The translations under genes and the position numbers were made by a program. A stretch of DNA of 64,000 nt from Dichomitus squalens LYAD-421 SS1 (lineage: Eukaryota; Basidiomycota; Agaricomycetes; Polyporales; Polyporaceae), in assembly GCF_000275845.1 (NCBI RefSeq), contig NW_006766888.1:1301477-1365476 (forward strand), written 5' to 3'. Position 1 is the stretch's first letter. Each line of letters starts with the position of its first letter. Below, one piece after another: positions 50,685 through 62,466 of the stretch. The notes beneath the pieces were generated by a model that did not search any database, had not been told where the DNA came from, and saw only the letters and a list, made by a program, of their open reading frames with translations.

Positions 50685-51885
50685 ATGCAGTCCCTCGTCG
50701 CGGCTCGTTCCAGTGTTCTCAAGCAGTCTCTCCGCGGGTTTGCGTCCTCCGCAGCGCGCGCACAGGCTGCACCGCTCCAGAAGCCTGTCTTGAACAAGGA
50801 GTTCAAGATCTATCGCTGGGTATGTCATGGCACTTCTCGTCTGGCCTATATGGTACCCCGCGTAATGGAAACCTGACCGGATTTTACCATTGCAGAACCC
50901 CGATGAGCCGTCGCAGAAGCCGACATTGCAGACGTACACCATCGACCTGAACCAGTGCGGGCCTATGGTCAGTCCGCTCTACCCCCCCGTCTCTCGTGAA
51001 CCTTCCTCACGTGTACCCATGTGCAGGTGCTGGATGCGCTCATCAAGATTAAGAACGAGATTGATCCTACGCTCACCTTCCGTCGGTCATGCCGCGAGGG
51101 TATCTGCGGGTCGTGCGCCATGAACATCAACGGCCAGAACACGCTGGCGTGCCTCTGCAGGATCGACAGGAACACCGGCAAGGACACCAAGATCTACCCC
51201 CTCCCCCACAGTGCGTTCACGCGTTTACGGAGGATGCCCGTGCAGAGCGCTGACCGAACGTCTACCTACAGTGTACATCGTCAAGGACCTTGTCCCCGAC
51301 CTCACTCAATTCTACAAGCAGTACAAGTCGATCGAGCCCTACCTCCAGAACGACAACCCACCAGCGGACCGGGAGTTCTTGCAGTCGCAAGAAGACAGGA
51401 GGAAGCTTGACGGGTGCGTTCTCCTTTCTTAACTACCCTCCATCCATGGTGCATATATGCGCGTCGGAACTCTACGCCATCGCTATCCTTCCATATATCT
51501 CGCGACTATGTGTGCGCTCATGCCGACGCTCTTTGGATAGCATGTACGAGTGCATCTTGTGTGCGTGCTGCTCGACCTCCTGTCCCAGCTACTGGTGGAA
51601 CCAGGATGAATACCTTGGTCCGGCGACCCTCATGGCTGCTTACCGTTGGATGGCGGATTCCCGGGTACGTCGCTTCTTCGTCCCGCGCTCGTTGTGGGGC
51701 TTTGGCGGGCCTAATGCGACACGCGCATACAGGACACCTACAAGGCGCACCGTAAGGAGAAAATGCAGAACGAGCTCAGTCTCTACCGTTGCCACACGAT
51801 CTTCAATTGCGCGCGCACGTGTCCCAAGGGCCTGAACCCCGCCGCTGCCATCGCGAAGATGAAGCTCGAGCTCGCTGCCGAGTAA
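50685..51885 (+). CDS. SDHB: Succinate dehydrogenase iron-sulfur subunit (complex II)
   Basis: Six exons (50685-50819, 50896-50967, 51027-51210, 51272-51413, 51541-51664, 51733-51885) give 269 residues. SDHB carries electrons from FAD in SDHA to ubiquinone in the mitochondrial inner membrane. The N-terminal 25 residues (Arg, Ser, Ala, Leu; no acids) form a mitochondrial presequence. The [2Fe-2S] ligands are in [13 protein letters not shown] and a later Cys in LACLC. The [4Fe-4S] and [3Fe-4S] ligands are in [17 protein letters not shown] and [14 protein letters not shown]. The acceptor at 51540 and the phase-2 junction give KLDGMYECILC, matching the family. The C-terminus (KMKLELAAE) is slightly shorter than in ascomycetes but typical for mushrooms. 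His and Ser residues contacted by carboxin-type inhibitors lie in the third Cys cluster region. Confidence 0.96.
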
Positions 51886-53708
51886 GCACCTCAACAGGCG
51901 ATGTGGGGTGAGTACATTCTGTAGCGGTCTTGGACAAGGGCTTACTCACGGTCAACCGCGGCTGTGGCGTGGTAGGTATAGCATGTGCGACGGCTGCACG
52001 TTCGTTGCAGAACATATCCACAAGGTCGTATCGCTAGCCTCTCGTTGTGTGTTGTAATTCTTTACAGTATTCTGGATCGTTCTCCAAATGCCGCGCTTGT
52101 GCTGCCTGACGGGAACGGGAACGGAGGAGCGTCACGGAATAGTGTGCGTAATGCGCGTCAAAGGATCCGAATATTACTGTCAACAACAGATATACGGAGG
52201 TCTCGTCCCCTCCACGGTTCTCATGCTGTCTTGTTCTGTGCCGTTACAGCTGATCCGCCGTAGCTTCTTAGGCCAAAGTGTCGCTAGTCCATGTGGCCTA
52301 TGTCGTTGTCCGTCTGGCAAGCAAAGCGTCTCGACATGGCGTAACCGTAACAAGTGTCATAGCCTGATTCCGGTGGGTGCGACAGTCGTAGTACCTGAGT
52401 TGTTCTGCGTTCTCATCGGGCTGGAGTTGTAATTCGCGTTGCGACTTCAGCCTTCTCCCGTCATCAGTGGGCATGTGGGAATACGGAAGCTATGCGTCTT
52501 CATCATTCAGTGAGTTCTCATAATCTGGAGACATCTGCGTACGTGGATTGGTCATGGATACGGACCCAGGTTCGGGTTCTAGCGCATTCAGTGTTGAAGG
52601 GACGCATTTAGTTGCTATCGAGTCGCTATCGCCCTTCGTAGGAGGATGTTCCGCGTCATCTTCCCACCTACTGTCGGGCCAACAGTTCACCCTGCGACTC
52701 TATTCAGTCAAGGCTACTTGCCTCGAGGATCAGCAAAAGAGAAGTCCTCCTTAGCCAAGGCCCAAAAGCTATCGAAAGACCTGGTCCGCGTGGGTGACGG
52801 ACTACTCTCGGGTCAAGCGAGGGTGAATTAAGGCGCACTGGTGCATCCCCCCTATTTTCAATCGCGTGGTTGAGCAGAGCCATCTCGTGACTTGGCGCGA
52901 TTCATGACCAGTCAAACGTGACCTGCAGAAGGCCCTGAACGTTTGAGGTGCTGCATCGCTGTTGTCAGATGGGCAGACCACGGGGCCCAAGAACGCGCCC
53001 CGCCATGTCTGGCCTTCCGGATCCTCCCTTCGATATCAGGGTTGCGCCCTTCTGCCATCCTAGAAATGCCATAGGGATGTTCGATAACCGCCGGAAGTGC
53101 CACTTCCTGACTGGAGCGTTCCCACAAGAGACGTGTGAAGACGGAGGAAGGTAGCCACGTTTCGTCAGCTCATCCTCCCGAAATATCTACTCGTCGACCA
53201 CCTTTACAGACCTCTCTCGAGGATTCAGACGTCTGGGTCAACTGTCAGGCCAAGGGTGATGTGGAGAATGCGGTCATAGGCAACGTACCAGGCTTCAGCC
53301 GGACTCGCCCGCGGTGGTGCATCACAAGGTTATTTTGGCGCAGCAGACGCGAGAGATCGTCCATCGGGATGCCGAATCTTCGGGTGAGCTCTTTACAAAC
53401 TGCTAACCTATCAGAGGTTGCTTATTCATGTCACGTGCGTGCTCCAAGTCACGGATTCGCTGCGATTCTTACTCAACGCGGCCGCCAAAGCCTTCACATA
53501 GAGCGTGGGGTTAGATCCCGGGCCCTGCTGACATCGGGTTCTCCACTCCATAGGGACGCGTCTGTTGGAGTCTCACAATGGACCGAGACTTTCCGCGGGC
53601 CTCCCCAGCCTACAAATAGGATGCGACCCGTTTGTGGAGAATCTCTACGAGCTGTTCCCAGCCCTCATCCTCCCACATCCCAACCATCCACTTTGACCCC
53701 AAACCGCA
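51886..53708. other. Long intergenic region between SDHB and catalase
   Basis: About 1.8 kb without a credible gene. A frame at 53135-53797 runs into the catalase start and has no family pattern. TACAAATAGG near 53611 could serve the catalase promoter. No repeats or RNA genes noticed. Confidence 0.4.
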
Positions 53709-55795
53709 ATGCCATCTGCGCAAGTGTTCAACAACAAGGACGGTGCCCTCTACACGACGTCGACGGGTGCGCCCGTCGCGCGGCCGTACGCTGCTGAGCG
53801 CATCGGCAAGATCGGTCCTCTGTTGCTGCAAGGTATGTCCCTTGCTACCTTTGCCCGCCCTGATCCGCATTACTGCCTTGAGCTTGGCGGCGGTCCAGCG
53901 CGGGGTGTGGGGTGTGGGGTATGGGCATCGCTCACAAGCGATATTGAATGACCTCCCTTTTCTTTCTTAGACTTCCACCACATCGATCTCCTCGCCCACT
54001 TCGATCGCGAGCGTATCCCTGGTGTGTGCTATCGTGCCTGTCTACCGCTTACCTCGATGTTGATCGGGCGTGATCTCACCGTACAGAGCGTGTTGTCCAC
54101 GCCAAGGGTGCCGGTGCCCATGGTGTCTTCGAGGTCACGCACGACATCACGGACTTGACGTCTGCCGCGCTCTTCAGCAGCGTCGGCAAGAAGGCGCCGC
54201 TCACCATACGTTTCTCGACCGTCGGTGGCGAGTCGGGCTCTGCGGACACCGCGCGTGATCCCCGTGGTCTGTACAGCTTCTTCCATACCACATTGAGTTC
54301 GATTGATCGGTCTTGGCTCGTCTCGCAGGTTTCGCGATCAAAATCAAGACGGAGGAGGGCAACCTCGACTGGGTGTTCAACAACACCCCCGTCTTCTTCA
54401 TCCGTGATCCGGCCAAGTTCCCGCACTTCATCCACACCCAGAAGCGTGACCCGCAGACGCACCTCAAGGATGCTGACATGTTCTGGGTGAGTCTCCGCCA
54501 TATTCTCGAAACCGCCATCGTGTACAAACTACGCGCGACAATAGGACTATCTCTCTCAAAACCCGGAGTCGATCCACCAGGTCATGATCCTGTTCTCCGA
54601 CCGTGGGACGCCCGTTGGCTACCACAACATGCACGGTTACTCAGGCCACACCCTCAAGTTCGTCAACGCCGAGGGCAAGTTCCACTACGTCCAAGTCCAC
54701 GTCCGCAAGGACGGTGGTTTCAAGACGTTTGACAACGAGACAGCCGGAAAGCTCGCGGGGGAGAACCCCGACTTTGGTATCCAGGCGTTGTTCGAGGACA
54801 TCGAGGCGGGCAAGTTCCCGACGTGGACCGTCTACGTCGTGCGTGTTCACTTCATCTCGTAGCCTTGCGATTATGGTGTTGAGAAGTTTTTTTCGCAGCA
54901 AACCATGACCCCCGAACAGGCTGAGAAGTTCCGCTACAACATCCTGGACTTGACCAAGGTTTGGCCACACTCGGAGTTCCCACTCCGCCCCATTGGCAAG
55001 ATCACGCTCAACAAGGCTCCCGACAACTACTTCGCCGAAATCGAGCAGGCCGCGTTCTCGCCATCGCACCTCGTGCCTGGCATCGAGCCCTCTGCCGACC
55101 CCGTCCTCCAGTCGCGTCTCTTCTCTTACCCCGACACTCACCGGTACGTGCGGTCTGGCTATCTTACGCCTTCGCTTATGACTGACGCCATCTCTCAGTC
55201 ACCGTCTTGGTGTCAACTACAGCCAGCTCCCCGTCAACGCGCCCGTCGCACCAGTTGCGAACTTCCAGCGCGACGGTTTCATGGCGTTCAACAACCAGGG
55301 CCCCCGCCCTAACTACCAGAGCTCCATCGCGCCGCTCAACTACAAGGCGAAGCCCTACGAGAACGTCGAACACGAGGTCTTCCTTGGCACTGCCCAGGCC
55401 GACCTTAGCGAGATCACTGAGCGTACGTAGAACCCAGCTGCCTCTCTAAGTATCGCGCATGCTGATATCTGTCGACCTCTCCAGTCGACTTCGAGCAGCC
55501 CCGCGCGCTTTGGCAGAAGGTCTTCAGCGACACCGACAGGGAGCACTTCGTGCACAACGTCGCCGTCCACCTCGTAAACGCGAAGAGTGCCGAGGTCAAG
55601 GCCAGGCAACGTACGTGCCCCTGACTGCTGTTCGGATGCCGGTATGGCTGACCGTCCCCTATAGTGTCCGTGTTCGCTGCCGTCGACCAGGAGATCGCGG
55701 ACCGCATCGCAAAGGCGATCGGCGTGCCGACCGTCAAGCCCCTCCAGGTGAAGACCGCGAGCGAGGCCGTTCGCTTCAAGTTCCGCGCTGTCTGA
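53709..55795 (+). CDS. Small-subunit haem catalase
   Basis: Nine exons (53709-53832, 53971-54021, 54087-54266, 54329-54486, 54545-54838, 54899-55143, 55199-55422, 55485-55610, 55665-55795) give 510 residues, the small-subunit (clade 3) size. It splits H2O2 to water and O2. Visible: the N-terminal [32 protein letters not shown], catalytic His in [25 protein letters not shown], catalytic Asn in [11 protein letters not shown], haem-face [14 protein letters not shown], and the proximal Tyr in [19 protein letters not shown]-binding residues lie in the following segment. There is no signal peptide; the C-terminal residues FKFRAV do not form a standard peroxisomal SKL. The 5' introns are short exons apart (51 nt exon 2), all phases close. 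Confidence 0.95.
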
Positions 55796-55973
55796 GCTTG
55801 GGCTGAATCTGGCTAGCATGTGAAGGGGTCGTTTGGTGAATGGACCATGTTTTGTACGAGCGTCACGATCAAATGTACAGAGTAAACTGCAACACGTTGT
55901 ATTCTAGCTGGAAAATTCCACGTTGGCTTCATGCACTTTATGTTTCCTTGTGGTCTGCCTTACGCAGAGGTGT

Positions 55974-56054
55974 GCGGGTCAAGACTCGACCCCTTGACCC
56001 TCTCGGCTTGACCCCGGGGTCTGACTCGCGGTCTGACCCGGGTCTGACCTTTTC
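55974..56054. repeat. Array of GGTCTGACC-like palindromic units, left
   Basis: Consecutive short units such as GGTCAAGACTCGACC, GACCCCGGGGTC, GGTCTGACTCGCGGTC and GACCCGGGTCTGACC. They share a GGTC...GACC palindromic style. A similar array lies at about 63103-63172, on the other side of the 6.6-kb transposon. Confidence 0.7.
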
Positions 56055-56131
56055 AAGGGGTTAACACGTTATGCATGGTCGGGCCTCGCGTAGAATAGTC
56101 GACCGCGTACTACCGGGAGCGCCGGAAGGGT

Positions 56132-56140
56132 GAAAGTGCC
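56132..56140. repeat. Target-site duplication, left copy
   Basis: GAAAGTGCC immediately before the left terminal repeat; the same nine bases stand in the same orientation at 62721-62729 immediately after the right one. Confidence 0.85.
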
Positions 56141-56382
56141 CAGGCTCCTACCCACCGCTGTTTCGAGTTGAGGGGGCGATATCCTAGAGGCGGGGGACAA
56201 GCTGAAATCCGATAGAGTACAGAATCCTGTAACATAAGCGCCAGATCACGTGTACATTGTATCCCCCTCAACTCTCCACAGCGGCTGGCATCAAACACAT
56301 GTAAATAAACGGAGCTCGGAGAGAAAGCGCCCGAGACCATCCCCGTTTGGTAGGCACTCCCCCGAGGGCGTCAGGCTTTTTT
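56141..56382 (+). repeat. Left terminal inverted repeat
   Basis: About 242 bp. Its outer 50 bp and inner 110 bp match the right repeat closely; the middle (about 56185-56255) is diverged. It contains the inverted 12-mers GAGTTGAGGGGG (56165-56176) and CCCCCTCAACTC (56263-56274), and a CACGTG. It probably carries the helicase promoter, since the helicase ATG is 58 bp further in. Confidence 0.85.
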
Positions 56383-56439
56383 AGAAATTCTTCTCTCCCA
56401 GAACGCCTCGTGTCCTCGGGCTTATCCGCCGTCCCGAGT

Positions 56440-59400
56440 ATGTCGTCACAGATTCCTGACGTCTCGGAGATCAGGGCGCGTGCTTTGGAGAAGCTCGGTC
56501 GCAGACCATGTCTCTGGCAATGCGATGTAGCCAGAGCTCTGCTCAAGGGCGATAGAGATATTGTGTGCATCTCGGGAACAGGATCTGGCAAGACCTTGAC
56601 CTTTTGGATGCCACTTCTCTTTCGTCCGGATGGTATTCAAATTATCATTACGCCGCTAAACCTCCTTGGAGTACAGAACCAATATGAACTTGCAAGGCTT
56701 AAGATTCCCGCCATCGCAATCTGTGGGGAGAGTGCATCATTGGAGAATTTCAAGGTTTGCACATCTCACCACAGCGGACATCAAGAAAGCTCACTTGGTG
56801 GGGTATCAGGCTGCGGGCACCCTTTCGCACGGAGTCGTCGTATTGAACCCAGAGCTCGCATTTGGACACAGTCTATGCCAGGAGTGGATCTGGAAGAATC
56901 CTTCCTTCACCTCTCGAATTATCAGCATAATCTGGGACGAAGCCCATTGCGTGAAGACATGGGGGAAATTCCGTCCAGACCTAGCGACGTCTGGCAGGTT
57001 GCGCGGCATGCTACCTCCAAATACGCCATACCTCATCCCTTCTGCGACACTCCCTCCGCCTGATAAGGCCGACGTCCTCAATATTCTACAAGCACGACAA
57101 CAAAATCTCCTCCTAATACAGCGATCCAATGACCGCCCGAATGTCTACCTAACAGTCCGCAAGCTCCAATATGCCACGTCGTCATTTCAAGATCTCGACT
57201 TCTTGATTCCGGCCGACTGGACACCCGCACGCTCCGACATTCGCATCCCACGCTTTGTAATCTTCTTCGACAACATCGAGGAGTCAATAAAGGCTGCAGA
57301 ACGGTTGCGTAAACGACTTACAAGAGACTTTTGCGACCGTGTGGTGTGGTTCAACTCCGACAACACCCCTGAATTTCGCGAGGAGACCACGTCTGAGTTC
57401 CGCGACCATAAATTATACGGGCTATATTGTACAGACTCGTTTGGAATGGTGAGCAAGTAGATTGGTGCATTTGGTGATACTGGACTTACATGGCACAGGG
57501 AGTTGACATTGCGGACATCGAGATTATTGTCCAGTGGAGGGTAACGTGCTCGATGAATGCGCTATGGCAGCGCTTCGGTCGAGCTGCAAGAGGAGCTGGT
57601 AAAGAGGCTATTGCGGTGCTATTAGTGGAACCCAAATACTTTGATGATGAAAAGGAACTTGCAAGTCAGCGCGCAGAAAAGCGTCGCGAGGCCGAAGAAC
57701 GACGCGCAATGCAGCGCGAGGCCGCAAAGCGGAAACGAGATGGCTCGGTGTCAGCACCGGCACCACATCGGGCGCCCAAGAAAGCAAGAGTCACTCAGCC
57801 ACCCCAGGCACGAGAGGGTGCAGCAGGAAATAAGGTGTGTACTGAGACTTTCTTTGCCAAGGGAGGTTTGAAGAACTTACTGGTAATATAGGAGGCTGCG
57901 CGCGACCATCCCTCCGGCGCTAAGCAGGCAACCAGCACGTCCAACGGTGGCGGTGAGGTTGATGAGCGAAGCGCCGATGTAGGTCAGGAAACAGGGGGAG
58001 AGGAAGTCAGTTCTTGGGGGATCCAGAGACTAACTGTATATGAGGAGCTAAGAGTCAAATTCGAGCAGCAAAGACGAGTACAGGAGGGAGGAGGACGCAG
58101 TGGGAAAAACGGAGGGACCGCAGCGCGTGGCGGAGACGCAGAAGCCCTTCTGGCGCCCGAGCTTGACAGCTTGGTGAACGCGGGTCTCCGCCCGTGGCTT
58201 CTTTGTTATAGGAAGCCTATTGTGGCCTTTTACGAAAATGACAGAATCAGTAAGTCAAACTTATCGTCTTTTCAGAAAGTGTTCTCACAGTTTATTATTG
58301 TCACAATAGAGCCGGATAATCGCCCCTGTCACCCACAGGGGTGCATTCGATGCGTTCTCAAGCCATCCCCTGTCTGCTGCTCGCTCTGCTCTCCCACCCA
58401 TCCTCTCTTTGCTGTCCTCCCTAGCCCCTCCAACCAGTCCTCGTCCGCGCCGACCGCATCCTCCGCCCGCGCTTCCAAGGTCCCCAGCGCTCCCATGGAC
58501 CCTCAAGATGTCCAGCTGCAGGCCGCCCTCCACGCCTTCCGACGGGAGCAGACCATTAAGGTCTATGGGCAGCGTCGGCTGAACAGCAATGGCCCGGGGG
58601 CCATTATGGGCGACGAGGTCCTCAGGCGCGTCGTCGACTGCGCTCGCGTCCACAAGCTGGGTACCGTCGAGGCGCTAGCGCGAGAGACCAAGTGGAGCCG
58701 CGCTCACGAGCTTGGAGATGAGGTGCTGAGGATTGTTCATCGGTAAGTCCTCTCATCCTCTGCCTGAGATCCTTGAGTCCGTGTAAAATCTGGCTGTTGT
58801 CCATCCCTGTATCTCCCCACGCACATTGGCTTCAAATTAGTCGATGCTCACTTACAAACATGCCAGATTTTACCCGCCTCCCCCTGCGCCCTCAGCCTCA
58901 GGGACAGAGGTACGCGATGCCCAGCCTGGGTCGCTATCTAACAGCACTCAAGACCCCATCGTTCCGTCCGCCTCCAAGCGAGCCGTTGCTGGCCTACGTA
59001 AGTGCGGGGCGTGTAGACAGATCGGGCATAAACGTAAGCTTGTTCGTGCTAGGAATCCCGTCGGTGACTAACCCTTGGCATATCCGACACCCATTGCAGG
59101 GAATAACCCCACTTGTCCCCTGTACCAGCCGAAGAACAGTAGCCGAGAAGACAAGGAGAACGACCTCTCCCTGTCTGCCTCTGCTTGCGCCACGCCGTCG
59201 ACTCCGGCGCGCGTTGCTGAGGATTCACGACCGTTACGACCTCGATATGAGGACTTCTGGACGTCCGTGTTCTCTCCGTCGCCGTACACCCGGAAGACAA
59301 CGGACCTCAGAGTTGAAACACCTACCTTTGTCAACGCACTCCTTGGTCGGGAGATCATGCCTGTGGACCAGCAGCCGTGCACAACGGCGTTCTGCGAGGT

Positions 59401-59464
59401 TCATGACGCGAGGGAGAACGACGGAAAGGAGGAGGTCCATATCCCGAAGGAGGACGCAGCGTAA
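56440..59464 (+). CDS. RecQ-family DNA helicase with C-terminal zinc motifs, transposon-borne
   Basis: Proposed exons 56440-56754, 56786-57448, 57499-57834, 57892-58249, 58310-58742, 58867-59033, 59100-59464; about 878 residues. Motifs in order: motif 0 (LWQCDVARALLKGDRDIVCI), Walker A GTGSGKT, IIWDEAHC, PSATLPP, then the second RecA domain with the FFDNIEES start, GVDIADIEIIVQW and QRFGRAARG. A Lys/Arg/Glu-rich segment follows (DEKELASQRAEKRREAEERR). Exon 5 is Cys-rich (CHPQGCIRC, CCSLC), and exons 6-7 join to make a CCHC zinc knuckle (KCGACRQIGHKRNNPTCP), confirmed by the splice. The weak point is 56755-56785: joining the first two frames needs a 31-nt intron, below normal size, or there is a frameshift. 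It is expected to unwind DNA 3'-5'; in the element it may assist transposition or repair. Confidence 0.8.
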
Positions 59465-59537
59465 TTCGCGAAGGATGAGTGCGGGACACTCCCTCGCGAG
59501 AGCGTTTTGGATCAGTAAGTCAATTCCTCGCACACTA

Positions 59538-62374
59538 TCATACAGGCGTCTCAACACTGATGTCCTCGAGGCTCAGCTCCGGTTCCAGGTCGTCGAGCCC
59601 CAAAGGTCCATCATCTCCATCCCCCATATCTCCTTCACTCCTTCCGGTCGCCTCACCTCCGCTTGTTCTCCAACCTCCCTCCTTCTCGATCATCGCTGCC
59701 CCTTTCATAAGGGCGTCGGGAATGACGTACTGCGACTTCCGCCTTGCCCTATACTCGTTGGGCCCCCTCTCTTCCATACGCTTGAGTATGTCGTCGAATG
59801 TCTTCTTCATGTTCTTCTTAGCATGTCGTGTAGTCAATCCCGAGAGTGCAAAGTTTTGTTCCATGTTGGCGTGACTGTTTCTAAAGATACGGACAAGGAC
59901 GGACTCGAGCAGAATCCGCTCCTTTGTGTAATTTGAACCCTCCCCGCCGTATATCACCTTATTTACTCTGCATTCAGCCTTGCACGCACAGGGAGCTCTT
60001 GACGACTCACCTTTATCAGTAGGTTTAATAGTTCAATTACCCAGTCGACAGCGCGGAATTCATGAGGTCTTCCTGTCGGATTAACCAGTATATTCATCCT
60101 AATTGCCTGTCTTGATGCTCACTACTTTAGCTGCAGAATATCAGATACACACGACTTAGGCTTACCGAAGGCCTTCCGGGTATATCTTGAACAAGTCGTG
60201 CATGAAACGAAGCGTATAGTTACCATATTTGTGCTTGCCGGCGGCTCGGAACAGCGGGATCCACAGCGCAAGCAAGCTCTCCAGTCGCCCAATATCTCCT
60301 GCGTTCATGGCGTACGACAACTCCTCGTAAAGCAGGAGATAATTATGAAGACGCATCGTATTCTCCCGGACCTGGTCCCTGGCCTGTTCTGACTGCATCG
60401 CCAACGCAAAAAGGTCCAAGCCCTCCCCTTCAACATAATCGCGCACAAGACATTCCGCAATATCGTTAATCTCCGCCAGTGATGGTTTCGTATCCGCCCA
60501 AGCCTCAAGCGACTTAATGGATGGGTTACGTCGCTTGACCTCTGTGCGCCAGGCATCCAAACGTAAGAGAATGCCGACATGCCCAATCAGTTCATGCTGC
60601 TGACGGAATGTTGCTCCGGAGACCAGTCGTGAGCTCTCATTTGGTCGCAGCTCTCCCGCAGTCTTCATAAAGCTCGTGTCATCTTGTCTTGCATTCACGG
60701 GGTTGACTACGAGCCGCCACACTGTATCCGTTGCGGCCATCTTGACATGGAAATAGCCGATCCCGAAGGCGACAGACTGAAGGCGGTTGTACGGGGTTCT
60801 TTCCACAGATCTTCGGCGGAGGGCTGACATGATGCGTTCGTAGGTACCAAGGTCGCCAAAGACAATTGTCATGTACTCCCTGATATCGACTGGGGGAGTC
60901 TCTCCGTTGGTTTCCAAGTGCGGATCACCGACACCTGCCTGCCTGAACATCTCACCGAGGGCCTTGATATTCCCGGCCACGGTGGACTGATTGATATCCA
61001 TCGCTCGGAGAGGCAAGTAGTGGGTCTTTGCGATGGGGATGGGATCGACGGGCTCGGGATCGGTAAGGGAACCTTTGAAGCGCTCGAAGTACAAAGGCCC
61101 GTGCTCGAACAAATCGTTCATGAATTGCCAAACACGGAAGCGACCAGAGCGGCTGAGTTCACTCTCGTTGGTGTCGGGCTCAGGATGGAGCTGGTAGATA
61201 AAATCCATAGTTGCACGAGGGTCGAATGGACGGGGATTGGATGCATGGGGATTCAGCTCTGACCGCTCCCAGACAAGCTTCGAGCAGCGCAAGTCCTCTA
61301 GCTCAACTTGCTGAAGTTGGAAAAGTGCCCCGGATGTAAGATGTACGAGGCCGCCCTGTGCCCCATCCACTGTGTGAACGAGAACCTTCAAGAGCACATC
61401 AAAGTTGTCGAAAGCATAGGAAGTCAGGAGTGAGCGGCCTAGAAGCTGGATGTCTTGGCAGCTCCGCTGCGATAATGAACGGACCGCGCGATGGATGGAC
61501 GGCAGCGAGATTGACAGGCCCATTCGAGAGAGGACCTTGGTGAGCTTCTCGGGTGCATTGCACGAGTGCAAGAAGATTCCCATTGTGCTTTGGAGGGCAT
61601 TGCAGTGAGGATCGCGCGATTGCATCAAGATACTCAGAATGACCACTGTCCTCTATTCTCCCTCATTAAACAACTGTACAGGATCGTCTAGCATACTCGG
61701 AATGGGTAACTTACAATCCGTGCGAACGTGTTCCGTTGAACCCGCCGCCGCTGCTTTCTGCGCCCACTGGCCTCTGGCTCCCTAGGAGCTCGGGAGGTCT
61801 TCCCTGCACGACTATCGCCCTGATCCGCCCCATATGAATCCCTTAACAGCCCCTCGTCCTCTGCCCAATACTCTCCCTCTGAGTCTGACTCCAGTGCGGG
61901 GGTAGGGGCAGTGTCTTGAGCCGCTGTGGGGGCCGGCGAGGACTGCGCAGCGTGCTCCGGCCCAGCTGTGATGCCCGCACCTGACAAACCGAGCACCAGG
62001 GACCACAATTGCGGTGCGACCGTCTGCATGCCATGCGCCATGTCTTCGATCTTGAAATCCCGGATCTGTTCTGGTTGAGTGTGCATTGCACCGAAGTGCC
62101 ACCCATGTTCTGCCTTGGCCAGGTCCTGTACGGCTTGAGAGTAGCGGGCACACATGATGTTGTGCGCCCAGTTGGAGATCGAATCGGAGGTCGCCGAGTG
62201 GTAGTATAGAGCAGCCGCGATGCTGGCGGCATTGTCGACAAGGTCACGAAGAACAGGGTGGGCAGGGTCACGGTATTGGTTTAGCACAAAGAGTACAAGG
62301 TCAGATATTGATATACAAGAAGCAAAGAGTTGGGTGAGAGTAGCCTGCAGGAGTTGTGCGCGGACAGGATCCAT
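59538..62374 (-). CDS. DUF6589-family protein, candidate transposase
   Basis: Exons 62374-61715, 61652-60166, 60098-60011 and 59957-59538; 884 residues, all phases closed (acceptor GAATAG before 61652). The pattern is one I know from the basidiomycete DUF6589 family: YAFDNFDVLL, GGLVHLTSGALF, the central MTIVFGDLGTYERIMSALRR, RLQSVAFGIGYFHVKMAATD, LRPNESSRLVSGATFRQQHE with LIGHVGILLRLDAWR after it, and near the end ILVNPTGRPHEFRAVDWVIE followed by VIYGGEGSNYTKERILLES. The N-terminal 220 residues include an acidic linker and a basic RRKQRRRVQRN patch that could serve DNA binding or nuclear import. No function is established for the family that I know of; as the only other gene in a complete transposon it is the best transposase candidate. 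It converges on the helicase gene with 73 bp between stops. Confidence 0.8.
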
Positions 62375-62466
62375 AGCGAGAGAGGATCCGATAGCGTCGT
62401 AAGATGAGTGCTGAATAAGGTAAGCATCGATCTCGCCGACGCAGACTACAATATTGAGATTAACTG

